Source of the DNA: a bacterium
GTDB lineage: Bacteria > Myxococcota_A > UBA9042
Length of the DNA stretch: 55,957 bases
Assembly (NCBI GenBank): GCA_030425545.1
Contig: JAUIAC010000005.1
Span: forward strand, 1 to 55,957
Direction: 5' to 3'
A program made the position numbers and the translations under genes. Every line of letters begins with the position of its first letter. The stretch's first letter is position 1. A model generated the notes under the pieces. The model searched no databases, had not been told where the DNA came from, and worked only from the letters and a program-made list of their open reading frames with translations. Positions 1 through 11,909 of the stretch are shown here, one piece after another.

Positions 1-2
1 CC

Positions 3-1094
3 GCCGAGCGGGCGGGCAGCCTGGGCCAGGCGCACGCGGCGTGGCTCGAGGTGCTGCGTCACCCGCTGACGCCGGCCCAGAGGAAGCGGGCCAAGGCTCA
101 GGCCGACCGGCTGTCGACTCAGGTGCCCGCCGATCACGCCCCGGTGCTGATTCAGGTGTCGCCGGCGCACGCGCGGGTCGTGCTGGAGCGCACCGACGAC
201 AAGACCCAGCGGCTGATGCTCAGCGACGGCGTCGTGTGGTTGAAGGCGGGCACCTGGCAGGCGGCGTCGAGCGCGGACGGCTTCAAGAGCGAGCTGCGCG
301 GCTTCCGGGTCCGCCGCCGCGGAGCCCAAACGGTGGTGATCCAGCTGGAGAAAGGCGCCGGCGCCCCACGCATCGCTGGCATGCGGCCCGCGCGGGTGGC
401 GAGCGGGACGGAGCCGTCGCCAGCGCGCGACCCAGGTGCCCCCGCAACGAAGGACCCAGCCGCCAAGGACCCAGCCACCAAGGACCCAGCCACGAAAGAC
501 CCGGCTGGCCAGGGCGCCATCGCGCAGGGACCCGACGGCACAGGTCCCGCCGCGAAGGACCCCGCCACGAAGGACCCGGCAACGCCAGACCCCACCGGCA
601 AGGACCCCGCGGGATCGGACCCGGCTGGCAAGGACCCCGCGATGGCGGCGGGTGGCGCCGACCCGGCGAACTCGGACCCTGCCGACCCAGCGTCGGGCGC
701 GGGGACGCCGGGTGACGGGGTGACCGAGCGCCGCGCCGCCGGGACCAGCGCGCTCCACAAGTGGGGCCCGATCGCGACGGCGGGGCTCGGCGTGGTCGCG
801 CTGGGCGTCGGCGGCTACCTGGGCTTCAACGCGACACAGTGGGCCGACCAGGCCAACGCGCTGTCGCCCACCCGCAGCGACTACCGAACGCAGCTCGACT
901 TCTACGCCGACGGCGCCACCACACGCGCCACCGCCGCCACGGGGCTCTTTGTCGCCGGCGGCGTGTTGGCGGCCGCTGGGACCGCGTGGTGGCTCTTCGC
1001 GCCGCGCCGGAGCCACGTGGCGGACGCACACCCCCTGGCCCCGGCCGGGGTGCTCTTCACAGGTCAAAGCTGGAGCGCGCTCTGGCGCTTCTGA
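3..1094 (+). CDS. C-terminal part of a PEGA/TPR-like membrane-anchored envelope protein (5' end outside window)
   Basis: The frame is open from the first bases, so the real start lies upstream; 363 residues are visible. The first ~40 are Ala/Gln/Arg-rich and helical, like the end of a TPR region. A short beta-type segment follows (VLIQVSPAHARVVLE, then VVWLKAGTW) that resembles a PEGA-like module. Next come about 70 residues of KDPA(T/A)-type repeats, probably a disordered spacer, and then two hydrophobic segments (about residues 252-272 and 310-335) ending in a short tail. This order is common in myxobacterial envelope proteins with periplasmic or cytoplasmic binding regions, but no catalytic motif is visible and I do not assign a function. 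The next gene starts 57 nt downstream on the same strand. Confidence 0.7.
   Translation, partial: AERAGSLGQAHAAWLEVLRHPLTPAQRKRAKAQADRLSTQVPADHAPVLIQVSPAHARVVLERTDDKTQRLMLSDGVVWLKAGTWQAASSADGFKSELRGFRVRRRGAQTVVIQLEKGAGAPRIAGMRPARVASGTEPSPARDPGAPATKDPAAKDPATKDPATKDPAGQGAIAQGPDGTGPAAKDPATKDPATPDPTGKDPAGSDPAGKDPAMAAGGADPANSDPADPASGAGTPGDGVTERRAAGTSALHKWGPIATAGLGVVALGVGGYLGFNATQWADQANALSPTRSDYRTQLDFYADGATTRATAATGLFVAGGVLAAAGTAWWLFAPRRSHVADAHPLAPAGVLFTGQSWSALWRF
436..648 (+). repeat. In-frame KDPA repeat tract
   Basis: Short direct repeats of about 15 nt (type aaggacccagccacc) encode runs of KDPAT/KDPAA and degenerate variants such as GSDPAGKDPA. They sit between the beta-rich part and the membrane segments of the first protein and probably form a flexible spacer. 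Slippage could change its length between strains. Confidence 0.75.
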
Positions 1095-1151
1095 GCGCGT
1101 CCGGACCCTCGGTCCCGCCGCGCTGCTCACCCGTGCCCCTTGGGGACCACC

Positions 1152-4408
<3,257 letters not shown>

Positions 4409-4412
<4 letters not shown>

Positions 4413-5902
4413 GCTTTGTCCCTGGCCCGGCCGAGCGTGTCCCCGAGCCCCGGCCTCCGGTCGACTACGCCGCGGTCAAGCGCGTGCACCTCATGGGCAT
4501 CGGCGGCTCCGCCATGGGCAACTTCGCCGGGATGTTGCAGGCCCGCGGGCTCGAGGTGCGCGGCTCGGACGCCGGCATCTTCGACCCGATGCGCAGCAAC
4601 CTCGAGAGCTGGGGCATCCCCTTTGTCGAGGGCTATCAGGCCGCCAACCTGGACTGGAAGCCGGACCTGGTCATCGTCGGCAACGTCATTCGCCGGGACA
4701 ACCCGGAGGCCGAGGGCATGCGCGCCGCCAACCTGCCCTACGCCTCGTTCCCCGAGGCGCTGGGAGAGTGGCTCCTGCGCGAGCGCACGCCCGTGGTGGT
4801 CACGGGGACCCACGGCAAGACGACCACCACCTCGCTGACCGCCTGGCTGCTCGAGGCCACGGGGCGTTCGCCGGGGCTGCTGGTGGGCGGCGTCCCCGCG
4901 AACCTGGGCAAGTCCTTTCAGGCTGGCGAGGGCGACACCTTCGTCATCGAGGGCGACGAGTACGACACGGCCTACTACGACAAGCGGCCGAAGTTCGTGC
5001 ACTACCGGCCGCACCACACCATCTTGACCTCGGTGGAGTTCGACCACGCCGACATCTACCCCGACTTCGCCGCGGTGAGCCGGGCCTTTCGCCTCCTGGC
5101 CTCGCTGGTCCACCCCGAGGGTCAGCTCTGCGCCTGGGGCGGAGACGCTCGGGTCACCGACGTGCTCGACGCATGCCGGGCCAAGGTCGTGCGCTACGGG
5201 TTGGCCGGCGACGCCGACGATCTCGACGCGGTGGCGACGCTGCACGAGCTGGGGCCAGACGGCGCGCACTTCGACCTGCACCTGCACGGCGCGCTGGTCG
5301 GGCGCTTTCACTCCCCCATGGCCGGCGAGCACAACGTGCGCAACGCCACCGCGGCGCTGCTGACGGTGCTCGACCTGGGTGTGAGCGTGGCCGACGCCCA
5401 GGCGGCGCTCAAGCGCTTCCGGGGGATCAAGAAGCGGCAGGAGATCCGTGGCGTGGTCGACGGGGTCACGGTCATCGACGACTACGCCCACCACCCCACC
5501 GCCGTGCAAGAGACCATCGCCGCCATTCGCGCCGCCTACCCGGGCAGCAAGCTGTGGGCGCTCTTCGAGGCCGAGTCCAACACGTCGCGGCGCAAGATCT
5601 TCGAGCAGCGCTACCCGCCCGCGTTCGCGCAGGCCGACGAGGTCATCTTCTGCAGCCCCCTGCGCAAGAGCACCGACAAGCTCCGGGACGACGAGGTGCT
5701 CGACGTCGCGGCCATGGTCGGCGCCATCGCGGCCTCGGGCACGCCGGCGCGCTACCTGCCTGAGGTGCCGGACATCGTGGACATCGTGACAGCTGAAGCG
5801 GCGCCCGGTGACGTGATCCTGGGCATGAGCGGGCGCAACTTCCGTGGGCTGCACGGGGATCTGCTCGAGCGCCTCGCCGCGCGTCCGCCCCAAGCGGGGT
5901 GA
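4409..5902 (+). CDS. mpl: UDP-N-acetylmuramate:L-Ala-gamma-D-Glu-meso-DAP ligase
   Basis: Mur-ligase family enzyme of 497 aa. Mpl joins the tripeptide recovered from old peptidoglycan to UDP-MurNAc, using ATP, in the cytoplasm. Visible are the Rossmann-like start HLMGIGGSAMGNFAG (residues 27-41), the ATP P-loop GTHGKTTTT (133-141), EGDEYDTAYYDKRPKF, which is typical of Mpl as opposed to MurC, the central-domain MAGEHNVRNATAAL, and the C-terminal DDYAHHPTAV. The length matches the family (about 450-500 aa). The ATG overlaps the stop of the upstream MopE lipoprotein gene (ATGA), so translation is probably coupled, although the two products act in different compartments. MurC is the main alternative, but the EGDEYDTAYYDK signature argues for Mpl. 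Confidence 0.93.
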
Positions 5903-5940
5903 AGCCGCCCGCCTGAGACGTCGCAGACGAGCCGCCACCA

Positions 5941-5955
5941 CGGGCTGAAAGCCCG
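5941..5955. other. Short GC hairpin (GGGCTGAAAGCCC type) between mpl and rpsA
   Basis: CGGGC-TGAAA-GCCCG forms a 5-bp stem with a 5-nt loop, 38 nt after the mpl stop. There is no T-run after it, so it is not a standard intrinsic terminator. It could be a small dispersed palindromic element or part of the mRNA end of mpl. Confidence 0.4.
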
Positions 5956-5973
5956 AATTCCTGCGGATTTCGC

Positions 5974-6003
5974 TTGACATCCAGGGCTCCCTGCCCGCAG
6001 GCT
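5974..6003 (+). promoter_or_regulatory. Candidate sigma-70 promoter for rpsA
   Basis: A perfect -35 box TTGACA (5974-5979) is followed after 18 nt by a weak -10, CAGGCT (5998-6003). The 18-nt spacing matches the better promoters in this window. The leader would be about 110 nt before the rpsA ATG at 6123. The -10 is poor, so this is tentative. Confidence 0.35.
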
Positions 6004-6122
6004 TCGGCGCCTTTTGAATCAGGAGGCAGGTGCGCGCGGACCCCAATACCGCACGCAGGGCAGTGCCCGACGCGTACCTCTGATCACACTTCAGCGCCCA
6101 GCGAGCACCCCAGGAATCATCC

Positions 6123-7838
<1,716 letters not shown>

Positions 7839-7876
7839 TCAGCGCCGCCGGAGCTTCGGCTCTCTCGCAGCATCGC

Positions 7877-7920
7877 GACCGCCCCGCACGCCCCCAGCGT
7901 GCGGGGCGGTCCGCGTTTTG
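7877..7920 (+). terminator. Intrinsic terminator of rpsA
   Basis: A perfect 15-bp inverted repeat (7877-7891 and 7897-7911, GC-rich) with a 5-nt loop cccca is followed by cgcgtttt. It lies 38 nt past the rpsA stop, and the T-run is on the + strand side only. Confidence 0.88.
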
Positions 7921-7932
7921 GCCCGCGGGTGC

Positions 7933-8844
7933 TCAGGGGGCGGCGTCATGGGTCGTCTCCTGGGGCCTTCCGACGCGCTCGTGGAGCCGGCTGGCCTCGT
8001 GCTCCGCGTCGAGCCAGTCCAGGCAGCACGGGAAGAGGGCGCCACCGACGCACCGGCCCGGGGACCAGGGCCGCTCGGTGAGCGCGCCGTGCGAGGCCAG
8101 GGGCGCGTCCCAGTCCCCGTCCCGTGAGCGGGCCCAGACGGCGGGGGCGGCGGGGGTGACGGCCGCGGGCAGCGTCAGCGCCGCGAGCACGCGCGGCGTC
8201 TCGGGTGGCGAGCCCTCGCCGCGCACGTCCACGAGCCCGTGGAGCGCCAGCGTCCCACCAGAGTCCGTGAGGCGCAGCGTGCGGTCGAGGCGCACCAGCG
8301 TCGCCCCGGGGGGCAGCGACGGCTCCAGGCCCAGCTGACCCAGGAGCACCACCGACGTCCGCGGTGGGACGCACGGCGACGCCTCCACGCCGCCACGCCG
8401 CTCCCCACGCCAGAAGAGGCTGAGCCCAGCGAGGCTGATCGGCTCGTCGGCGCGCGACACGAGCTCCACCATCTCGTCTCTGCCGTTGCTGGCGCCGTCG
8501 CCGTCGAGATCGAGCCCGCCGGGGCTGAGGGCGACCTCGTTGATGACGAGCTCTCCCGTGCGGGGTGGCCGACACGCCCCGTGCAGCGTCCCCCGCTCGC
8601 CGTCGTGCCCGCCGGCCTCCGGCAGGGTCAGGCGGACGTCTCCGGGCGCCGCGTCCCGCCGGCCGGCCCACGTGGGGCTCGGCACACCGACGCAGCTGGC
8701 GAGCGTGAGCGCCAGGGCGCCGCCCCACGCCACGACCTGTGCCCGCCTCGGCCCTCCGGTGGCCCCACTGTCGCGCCCTCGAGGCCCTCTCTCGCGCTCA
8801 AACGTCCCGCCGTTGCCGGCGCTGCCCTGTGTGCTCCTGTCCAT
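7933..8844 (-). CDS. Lipoprotein with lamin-tail-like (LTD) domain
   Basis: Predicted lipoprotein of 303 aa. The ATG at 8844 is chosen for the GGAGG 5 nt upstream. The n-region is unusually long and Arg/Gly-rich (~40 residues) before the hydrophobic stretch and lipobox ALTLASC, so a later start is possible. The middle (GELVINEVALSPGGLDLDGD, then DEMVELVSRADEPISLAGLSL, then RTSVVLL) follows the LTD pattern of an immunoglobulin-like fold: VINEV start, EwvEL centre, valLpGq end. LTD domains occur in bacterial cell-surface proteins and nucleases; no nuclease motif is seen here. The C-terminal ~50 residues include a vicinal Cys pair (FPCCLDW). It lies downstream of the terminator of the next - strand gene and converges with rpsA. 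Confidence 0.68.
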   Translation of the reverse strand: MDRSTQGSAGNGGTFERERGPRGRDSGATGGPRRAQVVAWGGALALTLASCVGVPSPTWAGRRDAAPGDVRLTLPEAGGHDGERGTLHGACRPPRTGELVINEVALSPGGLDLDGDGASNGRDEMVELVSRADEPISLAGLSLFWRGERRGGVEASPCVPPRTSVVLLGQLGLEPSLPPGATLVRLDRTLRLTDSGGTLALHGLVDVRGEGSPPETPRVLAALTLPAAVTPAAPAVWARSRDGDWDAPLASHGALTERPWSPGRCVGGALFPCCLDWLDAEHEASRLHERVGRPQETTHDAAP

Positions 8845-8928
8845 GTCGACCTCCAAAGGGAAAAAAGCCCCCCTGTAGTCCGACGTGCGCCAGCGCGGTT
8901 TTCGTCACACCCCGCCTGGCAAGGGCGC

Positions 8929-8974
8929 AAAAAGACCGACGGCGCCGCCTCCGAGAGGGAGGCGGCGCCGTCGG
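8929..8974 (-). terminator. Intrinsic terminator of the helical lipoprotein gene
   Basis: A perfect 17-bp inverted repeat (8936-8952 and 8958-8974) with loop gagag is followed on the - strand by TCTTTTT. It starts 46 nt past the stop of the gene ending at 9021 and separates that gene from the LTD lipoprotein. Confidence 0.9.
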
Positions 8975-9020
8975 CGCTGCTGGACGTCCGGCCGGGACCC
9001 GAGGTCCCCGCGTGGCGGCG

Positions 9021-10859
9021 CTACTTCGCGGCGGGGACAGCCTTGGGCGCGGCGGCCTTCGGCGCGCCAGCCGGCGGCGCGGCGGCGCCGCCCTTCTTCT
9101 GAGCGTCGATGGCCTTGGCGGCAGCCTCGAGGCGGCTCAGCATGTGGTTGAGCAGGATGTCGAACTCCCAGTCCCACGTCGCGTTGTTCGGCTTCTGAAC
9201 CTCACGCTGCTGCGTCGCGTAGATGAGCTTCATGTGCTCCACGCTGCGCGCGCCGAGCTTGAGCCCGACGAAGATGACCTGACGAAGCGTGGTGTCCGAG
9301 GGCGCCGACTTCTCGAAGGCCGCCAGCAGCGGCTTGACCACGTCCGCACCCTTGGCCGCGAGGTGGACCAGGCCAATGGCGGCCTTCTCCTTCTCGATGT
9401 TGCCGCCGTTCTTCAGGAAGCCGACATAGCACGCGTAGAGCTGACCGAGCTTGGACTTGGGATCCGGCGCGGCGTCCCAGGCCTGCTTGCACTGCTCCAC
9501 GACCTTCACCCGGCCGACGATGGTCGGGTCCTGAATCGCCTTCTGCGTGCCCTCGTTCTTGTCGGCCACAACCACCGACTGCCACTCGGCCCAGTTGGCC
9601 GGCTCGAGCGCGTAGGACATCGGGGTGATGAAGTCGCCCCGCTCGTTCGGCTGAATCGCGTTGTACGCCTTGACCATCTCCGTCCAGCTGTTGCTGGCGC
9701 CCGAGATGCTGAGGGCGATGAAGGGCATCGTGCGCTGCTCCACCGTCGGTCCCTGGGTCGCGGCGAGCTTGCCGATCTCGGCGGCGACCGGCTGCAGACC
9801 CTCGCCCATGGCGGCGAGCGCCCACATCGACAGCTGGATGCGGCTGGTGATGTAGCCGCTCCACGGGAAGCCGCGCTTCACGGTGTCCCAGATCTTCGGC
9901 TTGCCCGTGTCGGACGCGTCGATGGGCATGGCGATGCGCTTGACGATGGCGCCGGCGGTGCGCTTGTCGTGGAGGTCGCCCAGGATCTGGGTCAGCTTCG
10001 GCCCCTCGTTCCACTCCCACTTGAACAGGCCCTTCTCCTTGGCCCACTTCTCGAACTTCTCGTCCTTCTTCATGTAGATGCCGAGGATGCGACCCGCGAC
10101 CTGGTCCGGGGGGATCACGGCGAGCGCGAGACGCGCCTGACCGTAAGCCTCGGCGCGCGCGGCGTCCTTGATGAAGAGGGCGTTGACGTAGGTCTCGAAG
10201 GCCTTGTCGGTCTTCACGCGCAGCTTGGTCAGGTACTTCAGCGCCTTGATGTTGATGGCGATGCTCTGCTTGGACGGGTCCGCGTCGGCGAGCTCGAGCA
10301 GCAGGTCCACGTACTGGCGCTTGTCCTTCTCGTCGGGCAGCGAGAGCCACAGCGCGTCGAGCAGGTTGCCCTTGGCCTCGGCGTCCTTGACCCGCTTGAT
10401 GACCGCCGCCAGGGCCTTGACCACCGGCTTCTCAGGCGCCCAGTCCTTGCCCCGCTCGTGGCTGTCGCGCCGCCAGGTGCTGATGATGTTGGCCACCGTC
10501 GGCGCGCTGTCGAGGTGCCCGAGCGCCTTGACGAACATGCCCTGCACCCGCTTGTTCAGCTTGGGGCTCGCCTGACCGACGCTGTCGAGGGCCTCGACCA
10601 GCGCGACCCGGAACTTGCCCTCCTTGTCGATGATCTGACCGAAGCGCTCGAAGACCTTGTCGTTGTCGCACTTGAGCTGATCTTTGGACGAGAGGGCGCG
10701 GATCTCCTTGATCGCGGAGGTGCGCTCCCGGGGGTCCTCGCTCTTCTCGAGCACGAGGCTGTAGTAGCGGCACGACTTCTCGCCGCGCTGACAAGCTGGC
10801 AGCACGGTGGCGAAGGCCAGGGCGAACGCGAGGGTGCGCGCGAGGCGGCGTCGAGTCAT
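9021..10859 (-). CDS. Large alpha-helical (HEAT-like) lipoprotein
   Basis: Predicted lipoprotein of 612 aa. The start is the ATG at 10859, after aggggaacc. MTRRRLARTLAFALAFATVLPAC gives an Arg-rich n-region and a lipobox with Cys23. The mature part is almost all helical repeats rich in Lys and Ala (for example TSAIKEIRALSSKDQLKCD, KPVVKALAAVIKRVKDAE, KDKRQYVDLLLELADADP), resembling HEAT/ARM repeats. The C-terminus is a low-complexity Ala/Pro/Lys tail (GGAAAPPAGAPKAAAPKAV). No enzyme motif is visible; a scaffold or binding role in the periplasm is the most that can be inferred. The gene is monocistronic by signals: a good sigma-70 promoter about 340 nt upstream and a perfect terminator downstream. 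Confidence 0.78.
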   Translation of the reverse strand: MTRRRLARTLAFALAFATVLPACQRGEKSCRYYSLVLEKSEDPRERTSAIKEIRALSSKDQLKCDNDKVFERFGQIIDKEGKFRVALVEALDSVGQASPKLNKRVQGMFVKALGHLDSAPTVANIISTWRRDSHERGKDWAPEKPVVKALAAVIKRVKDAEAKGNLLDALWLSLPDEKDKRQYVDLLLELADADPSKQSIAINIKALKYLTKLRVKTDKAFETYVNALFIKDAARAEAYGQARLALAVIPPDQVAGRILGIYMKKDEKFEKWAKEKGLFKWEWNEGPKLTQILGDLHDKRTAGAIVKRIAMPIDASDTGKPKIWDTVKRGFPWSGYITSRIQLSMWALAAMGEGLQPVAAEIGKLAATQGPTVEQRTMPFIALSISGASNSWTEMVKAYNAIQPNERGDFITPMSYALEPANWAEWQSVVVADKNEGTQKAIQDPTIVGRVKVVEQCKQAWDAAPDPKSKLGQLYACYVGFLKNGGNIEKEKAAIGLVHLAAKGADVVKPLLAAFEKSAPSDTTLRQVIFVGLKLGARSVEHMKLIYATQQREVQKPNNATWDWEFDILLNHMLSRLEAAAKAIDAQKKGGAAAPPAGAPKAAAPKAVPAAK

Positions 10860-10981
10860 GAGCTGGTTCCCCTTTGTGTGGTGTTCGCCGCGAGTGGGCG
10901 AAGCGGGTCGGGCGCCTTGGCCGAGGTCCGGGCGCGAGGTCCGGTGGCGGTGCTGGCGGTCACAGGCGGCAGGCCGACGTC

Positions 10982-11001
10982 CACGAATCAAGAGATTCGT
11001 G
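10982..11001 (-). promoter_or_regulatory. Perfect 8-bp inverted repeat in the leader of the helical lipoprotein gene
   Basis: CACGAATC and GATTCGTG flank a 4-nt loop (aaga on the + strand). It stands out because it is AT-richer than its surroundings. It lies about 200 nt after the predicted transcription start and 120 nt before the ATG, with no T-run. It could be an operator for a dimeric regulator or an mRNA hairpin. Confidence 0.45.
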
Positions 11002-11208
11002 TGGTTGTCATGCGCTTTGCGACCGGAGGACGTTGCGACCAGGAGGGTGGAACCTCGCGGTCTTCGTTTGGCTGGCCGCGGCCCCGGGAGGGCAGACGGC
11101 CAGGGCGAGGGCGCTGACGCACCCATCGCGTTGCCGCGTTCCGCCCGCGTCGAGCCGTCGGGCCAGACACGAAAACGCAGCGGGATCCACTGCGCTTGGA
11201 ACGGCCGG

Positions 11209-11238
11209 AGTATAGGCGGGGCGCGTTTTTGCAGTCAA
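11209..11238 (-). promoter_or_regulatory. Sigma-70 promoter for the helical lipoprotein gene
   Basis: On the - strand TTGACT (11233-11238) and TATACT (11209-11214) are separated by 18 nt, with each box matching consensus at five of six positions. It is the best sigma-70 match in the window. A-tracts (AAAAAAA and AAAA, 11262-11283) lie upstream and may act as an UP-like element. Transcription would start near 11202. Confidence 0.72.
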
Positions 11239-11423
11239 CCCGCGGCCATGCGGGCTAAGACCCAGACTTTTCTGGCTTTTTTTCGAGTTGCGGCGCGAGG
11301 GGCCAGCGGCGGAGGCCCCGGCGACGTCTGCGGCAACTTGCCGGGCGTCGACATGGCGCCCAAACTGCGTCGCAGAGGGCGTCTCTGCGGAGGGCTCGCC
11401 GACTGCACCCGGAGCGCGTGAAG

Positions 11424-11900
11424 ATGAGAAAATCCCTCGCAGCGGTGGCGGGTGTGGTGGCGTCGCTCAGCGTCGGGCTCGCGCTCGCCGGGGATCTGCC
11501 GCCGCCCAACATCCACCCCGCAGAGGCCGCGTTCACCCTCTTTGCCAAACCGGTGGTGCGCCGCACGGTGGTGCGGGGCGACCGGCAGGCGCTCGATGTG
11601 TGGCTGGTGTCCAAGCAGCCCTTCGCCAAGACCGGCGAGCGACTGCAGCAGGCCGCCGCGGTGCAGCTGACCCTCCCGCACGGCTACAAGGTCGTGCGCG
11701 CGACGTGGCTCGACGCAGACCAGACGTGGTGGGTGGACCTCGTCGGCGGCACCCACGAGGTGCGCGCTCGGGTGTCGCGCCACCGCGACGGGTCCCTGCT
11801 GGTGCTCGGGGGGCTCGGTCACAAGCGCGACGCGAAGCCCTGGGCGCCGCCGTACAAACCCCTGCCGATCAACCTGCCGCACGGGCCGATCCGGCCCTGA
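11424..11900 (+). CDS. Small secreted protein of unknown function
   Basis: Protein of 158 aa with a typical Sec signal peptide (MRKSLAAVAGVVASLSVGLALAG, cleavage after ALA). The ATG at 11424 is chosen because GGAG lies 9 nt upstream; a GTG two codons earlier is too close to it. The mature part is Val/Trp-rich and probably beta-sandwich, with an aromatic patch LDADQTWWVDLVGG and a Pro-rich end (PWAPPYKPLPINLPHGPIRP). There are no Cys residues and no known motif. The gene stands alone, divergent from the helical lipoprotein gene, and converges with the next gene with only 9 nt between the stops. Confidence 0.72.
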   Translation: MRKSLAAVAGVVASLSVGLALAGDLPPPNIHPAEAAFTLFAKPVVRRTVVRGDRQALDVWLVSKQPFAKTGERLQQAAAVQLTLPHGYKVVRATWLDADQTWWVDLVGGTHEVRARVSRHRDGSLLVLGGLGHKRDAKPWAPPYKPLPINLPHGPIRP

Positions 11901-11909
11901 GCCGTCGGG

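Larger units (their letters stand above)
10860..11423. other. Intergenic region with long 5' leader and promoter
   Basis: This 564-nt divergent region has no convincing gene. It holds a - strand sigma-70 promoter (11209-11238), A-tracts upstream of it, an ~340-nt transcribed leader for the lipoprotein gene on the - strand, and an 8-bp palindrome in that leader (10982-11001). For the + strand gene at 11424 no clear promoter was found in 11284-11423. Confidence 0.7.

Noticed and set aside
8739..11117. A 792-codon open frame on the + strand opposite the helical lipoprotein
   Set aside because: It runs through a perfect terminator and the promoter-leader region of the - strand gene and its product is low-complexity.
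11262..11283. Intrinsic terminator on the + strand
   Set aside because: The stem is only 5 bp, no + strand gene lies before it, and the A-tracts make better sense as part of the - strand promoter. Kept as an open question, not called as a terminator.
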